Under the pieces are notes generated by a model. It saw only the letters and a list, made by a program, of their open reading frames with translations, was not told the origin of the DNA and ran no database searches. Source: Deltaproteobacteria bacterium (GTDB lineage Bacteria > Myxococcota > XYA12-FULL-58-9 > JAUUZB01). Taken from it: a stretch of DNA of 6,782 nucleotides. Position numbers and translations under genes: made by a program. Shown here one piece after another: positions 1 to 5,947 of the stretch. The stretch is from contig JAUUZB010000215.1 in the NCBI GenBank assembly GCA_030590185.1, positions 1 through 6,782 on the forward strand. Reading direction: 5' to 3'. Numbering within the stretch: position 1 is the stretch's first letter; every line of letters starts with the position of its first letter.

Positions 1-2798
1 ACAACTTCGACGACGAGTGCACCGGCTCGGGGGCGCTCGGGGACCTCTGCAACTCTCTTGGTACGTGCTACCTCGCCGATGGCCAGGTCTGTGTGAACGA
101 CGTCGACTGCGACAACGACCACTGTGAGTGCAACAATGCGACCTGCACGACCTGGGTGTGCGCGAGCGCCGACTGTGTGTGTGACTACGGCTCGACCTGT
201 AGCTCCGGCTTTGTCAGCAAGAACGTTGACAACGACGACGACTGCACGGGCGCCCTGGCCTGCGCCGGGGACGGTACCTGCGAGCTCAGCAACGGCGTCA
301 CCGGCTGTGCGAACATCGATGACCGCTGCGACTCCAACTATTGCGAGTGCAACAACGCGGGCTGTACGACCTGGGTGTGCGCGAACGCCAACTGCGTGTG
401 CGATTACGGCGCGACCTGCAGCACCGGCTTCGTCAACAAGGATGTCGACAACGACAACGACTGCGCGGCCCGTGATTGTAGCGGCCAGGGCGTGTGTGAG
501 CAGACCCTAGGCACGACCGGGTGCAATGATAACGACGACTGTGCGACCGATCATTGCGAGTGCAATGCCGCCGACTGCACGGGCGCCCGGGTCTGCGCCT
601 CGGCCGACTGCCTGTGCACCTTCGGTCAGGGTTGCGGCGGCAACATCAACAAGAACGTGGATGTGCTCGGCGAGTGTCTCTTTGAATGTAGCGGTACCGG
701 AATCTGCGAAGGGGACACGGGCGATACCGGCTGTACGGTCGCGGACGAATGCCAACTGGGTTTCTGTGAGTGCAATGCAGCGAACTGTGGGGGGGCGCGG
801 GTCTGCGCCTCGGCGGACTGCGAATGCGACTTTGGCTCAGATTGCAGCGGCGCCCTCACCTCGGGCTCCGATCCCGAAGGCGACTGTCCGGATTGTCAGG
901 ATTGCTACTCGAACGCCTGCGGCGCCAATGCCACCCTCGACAACACGAGCCCCGGGCTCTGCACGGGCAGCGGCCAGATTTGTTGTGATGGCTCCTGCGT
1001 GAATCCGGCCGGGGCCGGGAGCGGTTGTGGCGCGGTTGCCTGTGTCGGCACCTGGAGCTGCGACGGCTCGAACGTCTACTGCGGCGGCAGCCTGACCCGC
1101 GAGTGCGACACCTGCACCAACGATACGGTCAATCACCAGCTCTGCTCGGCCGCCAACGGCGAGACCTGTGCCTCCGACAGCGACGTGGAGTGCGCGGCTT
1201 GTACGAGCTGTGTCCTCGCCGGGGTTTCGGCAGACTGCTCCGGTCTCTATGGGGAGGATGCCGATGACGCCGCCGGGCTCACCTGCAACGGTATAAACAC
1301 CTGTGACGGCAGCGGTGCCTGTCTGTTGCAGGACGGCGAAACCTGCGCGCTCGGAACGGAATGCGCATCTGGTTCTTGCGTCGATTTGACCTGCTGTGCC
1401 GTGGCCAGTTGTGGTGAGTGTGAAAAGTGCACCACCGGCTCCTGCGTCACCCATTCGGATGACAACGATCTCGACGATGGCATCTGCAATGACGACTGTA
1501 GCTATTGCAGCGCGGGCACCTGCACGAGCCGCAGCGCCGGGGAGCACGTCGAGTGTCTCGTGGGAGCCTGCCAGGCCTGCACCACCGACGGCGGAGACTG
1601 CGGGGACTGGACCGGAAGCGAAGGCAGCAGCTGCGTCGATGCCGAGAGCTTCTGTTGTGACGGCACCTGTTGGGACCCGGCCGCAGCCAACAGCGAGTAC
1701 AACACCGCCTGTGGCTCGGGCGAGTGCGCGGCGGGGTCTTGGACGTGCGCCGGCACCCTCTATGAGTGCTCGACCGAGTCGTCGCCCTGCGGCGGTAGTT
1801 GCTCCGGGGATGAGGCCACCAACGGTACCTGCGACGCAGATGGCGCCTGCGCTACCGGGGCGGGGGCCGACTGTCCGGCGTGCGCGAATTGTTTTGATGC
1901 CGGCACCACCGCGAATTGCACGACCAACTTCTACGCCGAGGACGCCGACGACACCGATGGGCTCACCTGCGATGGTACGACAACTTGCGATGGAAGCGGC
2001 GGCTGTGAAGACCAGGACGGGGAGAGTTGCGTGGGCGGGGGCACGTGCGCCTCGGGCTTCTGTGTCGACCTAACCTGTTGCGCGGCCAACGCCTGCGGTG
2101 AGTGCCAAAAGTGCACCACCGGTGCCTGCGTGGCGCATTCGGATGACGACGACCCCAACGACGGTATCTGCAATGATGACTGCACCTATTGCAGTGGGGG
2201 TACGTGTACGGACCGCGGCATCGGGGAGTATGCGGAGTGTTCGGGCAACTGCGAGGCGTGTGATGCCGTGGGGGCGGCCGGGAACTGCGCAGCTACGGGC
2301 GGCAAGCCCACGGGCTTCAACTGCGACGCGGTGACGACCTACTGTTGCGGCGGGACCTGCGTCAACCCCGGGGTCGAGTATGGGGATGCCTGTGGCGCAC
2401 CGCCAAACTGCAATACGGGGACGTGGAGCTGTGCCGGGGCGGCGGCCGAGTGCTCGACGGCAGGCGATCCCTGCGGCGGCGCTTGCTCCACCGATGACTT
2501 CACCGACAGCACCTGCGAGGCCGACGGTAGTGCCTGCACGGCGGCGGCGGCGGTCGAGTGCCCAATGTGCCAGACCTGTCAGGACGATGGCCTGACGACC
2601 AGTTGTGTGCCCAAGTACCCGGGCGCGGCATGTAGCCAGGACACCGACGGTAGTAGTCAAACCTGCGATGCCGCCGCCACCGATGGTTGTACCGTGGGCG
2701 GGGAGTGCGGGTTGACTGATGCGGCCGCTTGCACTCCAGGGGTGGACTATTGCTGCAGCGCAAACGCGCTGTGCACGGCGTCCGGTGTTTGCCCGTAG
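1..2798 (+). CDS. Giant cysteine-rich repeat protein, secreted/surface (5'-truncated)
   Basis: The frame is open from the first complete codon at position 3 to the TAG at 2796-2798, giving 931 visible residues; the true start and any signal peptide lie upstream. A GTG at 93 is in frame, but the repeat pattern continues before it, so it is not the start. About 149 residues are Cys (near 16%). Asp, Gly, Thr and Ala are common, lysines are under ten, and there is one Met after position 93. Four A repeats (108-887) are followed by B repeats (888-2795). The B-repeat core CASGFCVDLTCC...CGECQKCTTGAC resembles Cys-rich repeats I recall from myxobacterial surface proteins. Acidic loops such as SDDNDLDDGICNDDC could bind calcium. 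There is no C-terminal membrane helix, LPXTG motif or sorting tail; it ends ...TASGVCP. Such Cys density implies an extracytoplasmic, disulfide-bonded stalk or adhesin-like fibre, which is inference. The molecular function is unknown. Confidence 0.88.
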   Translation, partial: NFDDECTGSGALGDLCNSLGTCYLADGQVCVNDVDCDNDHCECNNATCTTWVCASADCVCDYGSTCSSGFVSKNVDNDDDCTGALACAGDGTCELSNGVTGCANIDDRCDSNYCECNNAGCTTWVCANANCVCDYGATCSTGFVNKDVDNDNDCAARDCSGQGVCEQTLGTTGCNDNDDCATDHCECNAADCTGARVCASADCLCTFGQGCGGNINKNVDVLGECLFECSGTGICEGDTGDTGCTVADECQLGFCECNAANCGGARVCASADCECDFGSDCSGALTSGSDPEGDCPDCQDCYSNACGANATLDNTSPGLCTGSGQICCDGSCVNPAGAGSGCGAVACVGTWSCDGSNVYCGGSLTRECDTCTNDTVNHQLCSAANGETCASDSDVECAACTSCVLAGVSADCSGLYGEDADDAAGLTCNGINTCDGSGACLLQDGETCALGTECASGSCVDLTCCAVASCGECEKCTTGSCVTHSDDNDLDDGICNDDCSYCSAGTCTSRSAGEHVECLVGACQACTTDGGDCGDWTGSEGSSCVDAESFCCDGTCWDPAAANSEYNTACGSGECAAGSWTCAGTLYECSTESSPCGGSCSGDEATNGTCDADGACATGAGADCPACANCFDAGTTANCTTNFYAEDADDTDGLTCDGTTTCDGSGGCEDQDGESCVGGGTCASGFCVDLTCCAANACGECQKCTTGACVAHSDDDDPNDGICNDDCTYCSGGTCTDRGIGEYAECSGNCEACDAVGAAGNCAATGGKPTGFNCDAVTTYCCGGTCVNPGVEYGDACGAPPNCNTGTWSCAGAAAECSTAGDPCGGACSTDDFTDSTCEADGSACTAAAAVECPMCQTCQDDGLTTSCVPKYPGAACSQDTDGSSQTCDAAATDGCTVGGECGLTDAAACTPGVDYCCSANALCTASGVCP
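108..887 (+). repeat. A-repeat array: four ~70-residue Cys-rich units
   Basis: In-frame protein repeats start near 108, 327, 540 and 750, with periods of 73, 71 and 70 codons; the fourth is shortened. The common pattern is C-x4-C-E-C-N-x3-C-x4-V-C-A-x2-x-C-x-C, then an (F/Y)G-x2-C turn, NV-D-x4-C, and a C-x-G-x-G-x-C...T-G-C tail. Copies 1 and 2 share CTTWVC at the fourth-fifth cysteine interval. Copies 3 and 4 have C-x-GARVC there, so the array looks like two related pairs. Positions 3-107 hold the tail of a further, more divergent copy. Copies differ at many synonymous sites, so they are not recent duplicates. Confidence 0.85.
888..2795 (+). repeat. B-repeat array: two full ~228-residue units plus a divergent third
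   Basis: B1 spans about 888-1556, B2 1557-2240 and B3 2241-2795. The CTTG motif recurs exactly 684 bases apart (accacc at 1431 and 2115). The CC-x-G-(S/T)-C motif recurs at 978, 1650 and 2340, offsets of 672 and 690, all multiples of three. Each unit runs: CC-DG-SC-(N/D)P, then GTWSC or GSWTC, a CGG segment, a C-x2-C pair, EDADD-x2-GLTC, CDGSG-x-C, CASG-x-CVDLTCC, CGEC-x-KCTTG-x-CV-x-HSDD, DDGICNDDC or NDGICNDDC, and YCS-x-GTCT. B3 keeps the first half but loses CASGFCVDLTCC and the HSDD loop, and ends in a different Cys-rich tail. Confidence 0.85.
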
Positions 2799-2828
2799 GC
2801 GCCCCTTGCGGCGTCGCGTGAGATAACC

Positions 2829-2833
2829 AGGAG
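2829..2833 (+). promoter_or_regulatory. Ribosome binding site for the TPR lipoprotein gene
   Basis: AGGAG lies 11 bases upstream of the ATG at 2845. It falls in the 46-base gap after the Cys-rich gene and supports this ATG as the start. No intrinsic terminator with a T-tract is visible in the gap, so co-transcription of the two genes is plausible. Confidence 0.6.
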
Positions 2834-2844
2834 CAACAACAAGC

Positions 2845-3498
2845 ATGGCGCGGCTGCTCGGCACGATGGCACTAGTAACAATAGTGTCGAGTTGCGCGCC
2901 GTCGGCAGAAGGGGAGCCGCCCCGTGCCGGCCCGGCCCAATCCTCTCGCGTCACCGGGCCGACGAAGACAGGTGCTCCGGCGCCCGCCACCCCCCCCACG
3001 AACGGGAAGAGCCGCCGCCCCAGCTCAGCCGCCTCGACCGCCAGCCTGCGCGGCGGTTCTGAGCCGGCCTCACCCGCCCCCTCCAACGGCGGCCATCGTT
3101 CCACCGGGTCCGCCCCGGTCAGCGATCCCCCGGCGTCGGCCGCGGTCGATCCCCCCCGCCAGGCCTACCCGATCCCCCCGGGAAAGGAGGCCCCCCCCCT
3201 CGACCCCAGGGCCTCGTTCAAGGCCAAGAAACTCCTTCAGCGGGCGCACATCCTCTACGGCAAGGGGGAGTACGACAAGGCGGAGCAGGCGATCAAAGAG
3301 GCCGTGACCATGTACCCGTTCATGGCCGAGGCGAATCTCATGCTGGGCAAGATCTTCTTGATCCGCGGCTCCGCCACCCGGGATCGGGCCATGATCAACA
3401 GCGCCCGCCTGATGTTCGAGATGGCCCGGGCCCTCGACCCGGAGATGCGCGAACCGGCGGTGCTGCTCGAGCTGTTCCTGCTCGCGCCGCCGGAGTAG
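2845..3498 (+). CDS. TPR-containing lipoprotein with Pro/Ala-rich linker
   Basis: 217 residues. The N-terminus MARLLGTMALVTIVSSC ends in a lipobox (V-S-S-C), with Cys17 as the predicted lipidated residue and Ala at +2. Residues 18-122 are low-complexity and rich in Pro, Ala, Ser and Gly, with no hydrophobic core; they look like a disordered tether. Residues 125-158 match a tetratricopeptide repeat (KKLLQRAHILYGKGEYDKAEQAIKEA-type pattern, ending in YP). Residues 159-199 look like a second, slightly expanded TPR ending in LDP. It probably sits on the periplasmic face of an envelope membrane as a protein-protein adaptor. It lies 46 bases after the Cys-rich gene and converges with the beta-barrel gene. 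The linker coding carries long C homopolymers. Lipoprotein and TPR calls are fairly secure; the partner and role are unknown. Confidence 0.8.
   Translation: MARLLGTMALVTIVSSCAPSAEGEPPRAGPAQSSRVTGPTKTGAPAPATPPTNGKSRRPSSAASTASLRGGSEPASPAPSNGGHRSTGSAPVSDPPASAAVDPPRQAYPIPPGKEAPPLDPRASFKAKKLLQRAHILYGKGEYDKAEQAIKEAVTMYPFMAEANLMLGKIFLIRGSATRDRAMINSARLMFEMARALDPEMREPAVLLELFLLAPPE
2990..3199 (+). repeat. Cluster of poly-C tracts inside the lipoprotein linker
   Basis: Runs of C lie at 2990-2997 (8), 3127-3131 (5), 3151-3157 (7), 3174-3179 (6) and 3191-3199 (9). They encode mostly Pro pairs of the linker. All are compatible with an intact frame here, since the TPR domain is downstream and in frame. Such tracts are prone to slippage in replication and to sequencing length errors. 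Confidence 0.6.
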
Positions 3499-3501
3499 GC
3501 C

Positions 3502-3513
3502 CGCCGCGCGGCG
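3502..3513. other. Perfect 12-base palindrome between convergent genes
   Basis: CGCCGCGCGGCG is a perfect inverted repeat. It fills most of the 18-base gap between the lipoprotein stop (3496-3498) and the beta-barrel stop (3517-3519, read on minus). It could form a short G/C stem with a 2-4 base loop on either transcript. It lacks a T-tract on either side, so it is not a standard intrinsic terminator. A role in 3' end formation is only a guess from its position. Confidence 0.25.
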
Positions 3514-3516
3514 TTC

Positions 3517-4404
3517 CTAGAGGAAGAACTTGAGGCCCGCGAACAGGTCCCAGTTCTTTTGAATGATCACCGACTGGGTGAAGGCGATCTCCACCGAGCC
3601 GCTGTCGGTGACCCAGCCGAGGCCGCCACCGATCACGTGGTCGTAGTCACGGTCGCCGCCGTACTTGCGGGTGAAGGGCACGGCCCGGTAGCCAATGCGC
3701 AGCGGGAACTGGTCGTCGAGGAAATATTCGACGCCGCCGCGGGCGGTGATCTCGCCGAGCCAGTTGCTGCGCAGATCGATCTCCATGTCGGCGACGACCA
3801 CTAGGTTGGTGCCGGCGTAGGCGAGGCCGATGCCGAGGTGCGGCGGGTTGAGGCGCTTGCGCGAGGTGGTGGTGACGTTGTGGTAGGTGACCCCGATGCC
3901 GACCAAATCGAACAACGACATGGCCAGGCCGAGGTCAAAGCTGTAGCTCTCGACCTCCTGGGGCTCGCCATTCTCGTCGATGAAATCGCCCTGGGTGGTG
4001 CGCGCCGTGGTGCCAAAGGCAAAGTTGTCGAGGATCGCGTAGCCGGTGGAGGCGTAGATGCGGTGGAGGTTGACGTCGGCGCCGCTGTGGTCGCCGCGGC
4101 TGTAGACGTACTGGAGGGAGCCGGCGACCGGTCCCGATTTGGAGTCGACCAGGCTCACGGAGATGTGGTGTAGGTCGTCCTGTTTTGAGTAGCTGTAGCC
4201 GCCGTCGATGGAGTAGCGCTTGGTGAGCATCATCCCGGCCGGGTTGAGGGTGATGGCGTCGTTGCTCGTGCCGAGCCCGCGGTGGGCGCCCCCCATGGCT
4301 TCGGAGCGTACGCCGTGGATCTCGCGGTAGACGTCGGCCCGGGCGGTGGGCGCCGCCAGCAGTCCCAAGATCGAGACGCAGCTCGAGAGGAGTATCGTGC
4401 GCAC
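3517..4404 (-). CDS. Outer-membrane beta-barrel protein, FadL/PorV-like
   Basis: 295 residues from the GTG at 4404-4402. That start gives a good signal peptide, VRTILLSSCVSILGLLAAP, with likely cleavage after ARA at residue 23. The frame is open back to 4647, but the extra residues are charged, not signal-like, and run into tyrS. Just after cleavage comes R-x2-AMGGA (33-40), then a Gly-rich stretch, D49 and NPAG (54-57). That arrangement is typical of FadL/OmpP1 and PorV-type barrels, where this segment plugs the pore. The rest alternates polar and hydrophobic residues in roughly 10-14 strands (for example ASTGYAI, LGIGLAYAG, VIGGGLGWV) and ends LKFFL, an OMP-like hydrophobic C-terminus. At ~272 mature residues it is shorter than classic FadL, so the substrate cannot be named. 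It is divergent from tyrS, with no strong Shine-Dalgarno upstream. Confidence 0.78.
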   Translation of the reverse strand: MRTILLSSCVSILGLLAAPTARADVYREIHGVRSEAMGGAHRGLGTSNDAITLNPAGMMLTKRYSIDGGYSYSKQDDLHHISVSLVDSKSGPVAGSLQYVYSRGDHSGADVNLHRIYASTGYAILDNFAFGTTARTTQGDFIDENGEPQEVESYSFDLGLAMSLFDLVGIGVTYHNVTTTSRKRLNPPHLGIGLAYAGTNLVVVADMEIDLRSNWLGEITARGGVEYFLDDQFPLRIGYRAVPFTRKYGGDRDYDHVIGGGLGWVTDSGSVEIAFTQSVIIQKNWDLFAGLKFFL

Positions 4405-4422
4405 GGGGTTCGTGTACCACTC

Positions 4423-4436
4423 GCTCGGCGCCGAGC
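4423..4436. promoter_or_regulatory. Perfect 14-base palindrome upstream of the beta-barrel gene
   Basis: GCTCGGCGCCGAGC is a perfect inverted repeat, 18 bases upstream of the barrel GTG on the minus strand. It lies inside the divergent intergenic region and could be an operator for a dimeric regulator or a 5'-UTR stem. A second palindrome is centred 19 bases away. In G/C-rich DNA such repeats arise by chance, so the regulatory reading is weak. Confidence 0.25.
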
Positions 4437-4443
4437 CAAAGTT

Positions 4444-4453
4444 TGGGCGCCCA
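4444..4453. promoter_or_regulatory. Perfect 10-base palindrome in the divergent region
   Basis: TGGGCGCCCA is a perfect inverted repeat centred at 4448.5, about two helical turns from the 14-base palindrome at 4423-4436. The pair could be tandem regulator sites. No recognisable -35/-10 pair was found for either divergent gene. Confidence 0.2.
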
Positions 4454-4502
4454 CACTCACCCAACCCCCGGCCCGGTCTCGGTATTTCCTCACCCCAAAA
4501 AA

Positions 4503-4510
4503 GGGAGGAG
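4503..4510 (+). promoter_or_regulatory. Strong Shine-Dalgarno-like GGGAGGAG, no ATG next to it
   Basis: GGGAGGAG is the best anti-16S match in the intergenic region, but it lies 89 bases before the tyrS ATG. Eight bases downstream is a TTG (4519-4521), which is in frame with tyrS and would add 27 residues (LVIGCAGDHE...). The conserved synthetase N-terminus starts only at 4600, so either this is a chance purine run or translation begins upstream. Confidence 0.3.
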
Positions 4511-4543
4511 CGCGTCTCTTGGTCATCGGGTGTGCGGGCGACC

Positions 4544-4603
4544 ATGAAATGCGCCGGTGCCGTTTTTTTCCCGGCAAGGAAACGTGCTACAGGCCCCGCA
4601 TGA
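4544..4603 (+). CDS. Possible 19-residue leader ORF overlapping the tyrS start
   Basis: The ORF encodes MKCAGAVFFPARKRATGPA and its TGA (4601-4603) overlaps the tyrS ATG (4600-4602) as ATGA, the usual layout for translational coupling. A GTG at 4532 would add four residues. The tyrS start has only a weak AGG at 4591-4593, which fits coupling. The peptide contains Phe-Phe but no Tyr codon, so it is not a classic tyrosine attenuator. There is no good ribosome site before its ATG. It may be a coincidence. Confidence 0.2.
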   Translation: MKCAGAVFFPARKRATGPA

Positions 4604-5883
4604 GCGCCAACGTCTACGATCTCCTCGAGGAACGGGGGTTCATTCAACAGGTGACCGACGAGGCGGCGGTGCGCGAGCTACTCGCCGAGCCGCCGGCGAC
4701 GGTCTACATCGGCTACGACCCGACCGCCGACAGCCTGCACGTCGGTAACCTGTTCACCCTCATGGCCCTGGCCCATTTTGAGCGGGCCGGTCATCGCTGC
4801 CTGGTGGTCGCCGGCGGCGGCACGGCCATGGTGGGGGACCCCTCCGGCAAGACCGAGCTACGCAAGATGCTCTCCGAGGAGACCATCGCGGCCAACCTTG
4901 AGCGCATCACGGAACAGATCGGTCGGGTGCTCGACGTGGCCGGTGGCAAGAGCGTCGTGATCAACAACGCCGATTGGTTTTTGAAGCTCGGCTACATCGA
5001 ATTTCTGCGCGACGTCGGCCGGCACTTCTCCGTCAATCGGATGCTCGCCGCCGAGGCCTACAAGCAACGACTCGAACGGGGGCTCTCCTTTATCGAGCTC
5101 AACTACCAGCTGTTGCAGGCCTACGATTTCGTGCAGCTGCGCCGGGAGTATGACTGCCGGCTTCAGATGGGCGGCGACGATCAGTGGGGGAACATCCTGG
5201 CCGGCGTGGATCTGTGCCGCCGGATGGATGGCGAGCTGACCCAAGGCCTAACCCTGCCGCTGTTGTTGAATGCCTCGGGCGAGAAGATGGGTAAGACCGC
5301 CCAGGGGGCGGTTTGGCTCTCGGCGGATCGCTTGGCGCCGTACGACTACTACCAGTACTGGGTCAACGTCGACGACGCCGACGCGGCGCGCTTGCTCGGC
5401 TTCTATACCTTCCTGCCCATGGCGGAGGTGCGCGCGGTGAAGAAGATGTCCGGGGTCGAGCTGAACTTCGCCAAGTCGATCTTGGCCTATGAGGCGACCC
5501 GGATCATCCACGGCGCGGCCGCGGCGGGAGAGGCGCACCGGGCGGCGTCGGCGGCCTTTGGGGGGCGTCAAATTCCGGCGGCGATCATTCCCTCGAGCGA
5601 GATCCCCCGGGTCGTGGCCGCGGACGCGGAGCAGCTCCCGACCACGGAGCTCAGCGCCGCCGAGCTCGACGCCGGCATCCCGCTCATTGAGCTGATGGTG
5701 CGGGCAAAATTGGCTAAATCAAAAGGCGAGGCGCGCCGTTTGATAGGGCAGGGCGCGGTGCGGATCGGTGACGAGCGGGTTCAGGAGCAGCTCTTTGCGG
5801 TGAGCACGGCGGCGCCCGGCGAGGATGGAACGTTCATTGTCCGCGTTGGCAAGAAAAAGCTGCATCGGTTTTTGGTCGCATGA
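4600..5883 (+). CDS. tyrS: Tyrosyl-tRNA synthetase (class Ic)
   Basis: 427 residues, close to the 424 of the E. coli enzyme. It activates L-tyrosine with ATP and charges tRNA-Tyr in the cytoplasm as a dimer. Visible motifs: tyrosine-pocket Y36-x3-D40 in YIGYDPTADSL; HIGH-type HVGN at 47-50; YQLLQAYD at 169-176, with the Tyr, Gln and Asp that bind tyrosine; GGDDQWGN at 191-198; KMSKS-type KMGKT at 229-233; and an S4 RNA-binding domain around 361-420 (IPLIELMV...KSKGEARRLI...GAVRIG). The start at ATG 4600 aligns with the family N-terminus (NVYDLLEERGFIQQVTDEAAV). In-frame upstream starts at 4549 (ATG) and 4519 (TTG) would add non-conserved residues. No T-box-like leader is seen, as expected outside Firmicutes. 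The barrel gene is divergent; the next gene follows after 64 bases. All key residues are present. Confidence 0.97.
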   Translation: MSANVYDLLEERGFIQQVTDEAAVRELLAEPPATVYIGYDPTADSLHVGNLFTLMALAHFERAGHRCLVVAGGGTAMVGDPSGKTELRKMLSEETIAANLERITEQIGRVLDVAGGKSVVINNADWFLKLGYIEFLRDVGRHFSVNRMLAAEAYKQRLERGLSFIELNYQLLQAYDFVQLRREYDCRLQMGGDDQWGNILAGVDLCRRMDGELTQGLTLPLLLNASGEKMGKTAQGAVWLSADRLAPYDYYQYWVNVDDADAARLLGFYTFLPMAEVRAVKKMSGVELNFAKSILAYEATRIIHGAAAAGEAHRAASAAFGGRQIPAAIIPSSEIPRVVAADAEQLPTTELSAAELDAGIPLIELMVRAKLAKSKGEARRLIGQGAVRIGDERVQEQLFAVSTAAPGEDGTFIVRVGKKKLHRFLVA

Positions 5884-5935
5884 GCGGGCAGCGGTGGGCT
5901 ATCATTTGGCCATCTACGACGGGCGCAAAAAGCGC

Positions 5936-5941
5936 TATACT
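5936..5941 (+). promoter_or_regulatory. Candidate -10 box, possibly for a leaderless transcript
   Basis: TATACT matches the sigma-70-type -10 consensus at five of six bases and stands out in G/C-rich DNA. Six bases separate it from the ATG at 5948, so a start site at normal distance would fall on or next to that ATG. The best -35 at 17-base spacing is TCTACG (5913-5918), only three of six matches. A small GCGC-AAAAA-GCGC inverted repeat (5923-5935) abuts the box. No Shine-Dalgarno sequence precedes the ATG. Confidence 0.4.
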
Positions 5942-5947
5942 GCGCCG

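Noticed and set aside
837..1547. 236-codon minus-strand open frame
   Set aside because: Antisense to the Cys-rich repeats, with low-complexity Ala/Gly/Val composition. The opposite strand has an unbroken repeat protein.
1396..2073. 225-codon plus-strand open frame in another phase
   Set aside because: Lies wholly inside the B repeats; Ala/Pro/Arg/Thr-rich with no motif.
108..2795. CRISPR-like or tandem DNA repeat array
   Set aside because: Repeats are in-frame protein repeats of 70-230 codons with many synonymous differences, not short identical direct repeats with spacers.
2070..3104. 344-codon open frame on the minus strand opposite the Cys-rich and lipoprotein genes
   Set aside because: It spans two convincing plus-strand genes and the gap between them. 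Its product is rich in Ala, Gly, Val and Arg with no domain pattern, the usual shadow of G/C-biased codons.
3559..4173. Plus-strand open frames opposite the beta-barrel gene
   Set aside because: They are Val/Asp/Gly-rich shadows of the minus-strand barrel, which has a signal peptide, a FadL-like N-terminal motif and an OMP C-terminus.
4563..4569. Run of seven T upstream of tyrS as an intrinsic terminator or T-box antiterminator
   Set aside because: No G/C-rich stem immediately precedes it, and no specifier loop or T-box sequence is visible.
4405..4647. Upstream extension of the beta-barrel frame to ATG 4647 or ATG 4545
   Set aside because: The extra residues are not signal-like and would bury the signal peptide that begins at GTG 4404; the longest form also overlaps the tyrS start.
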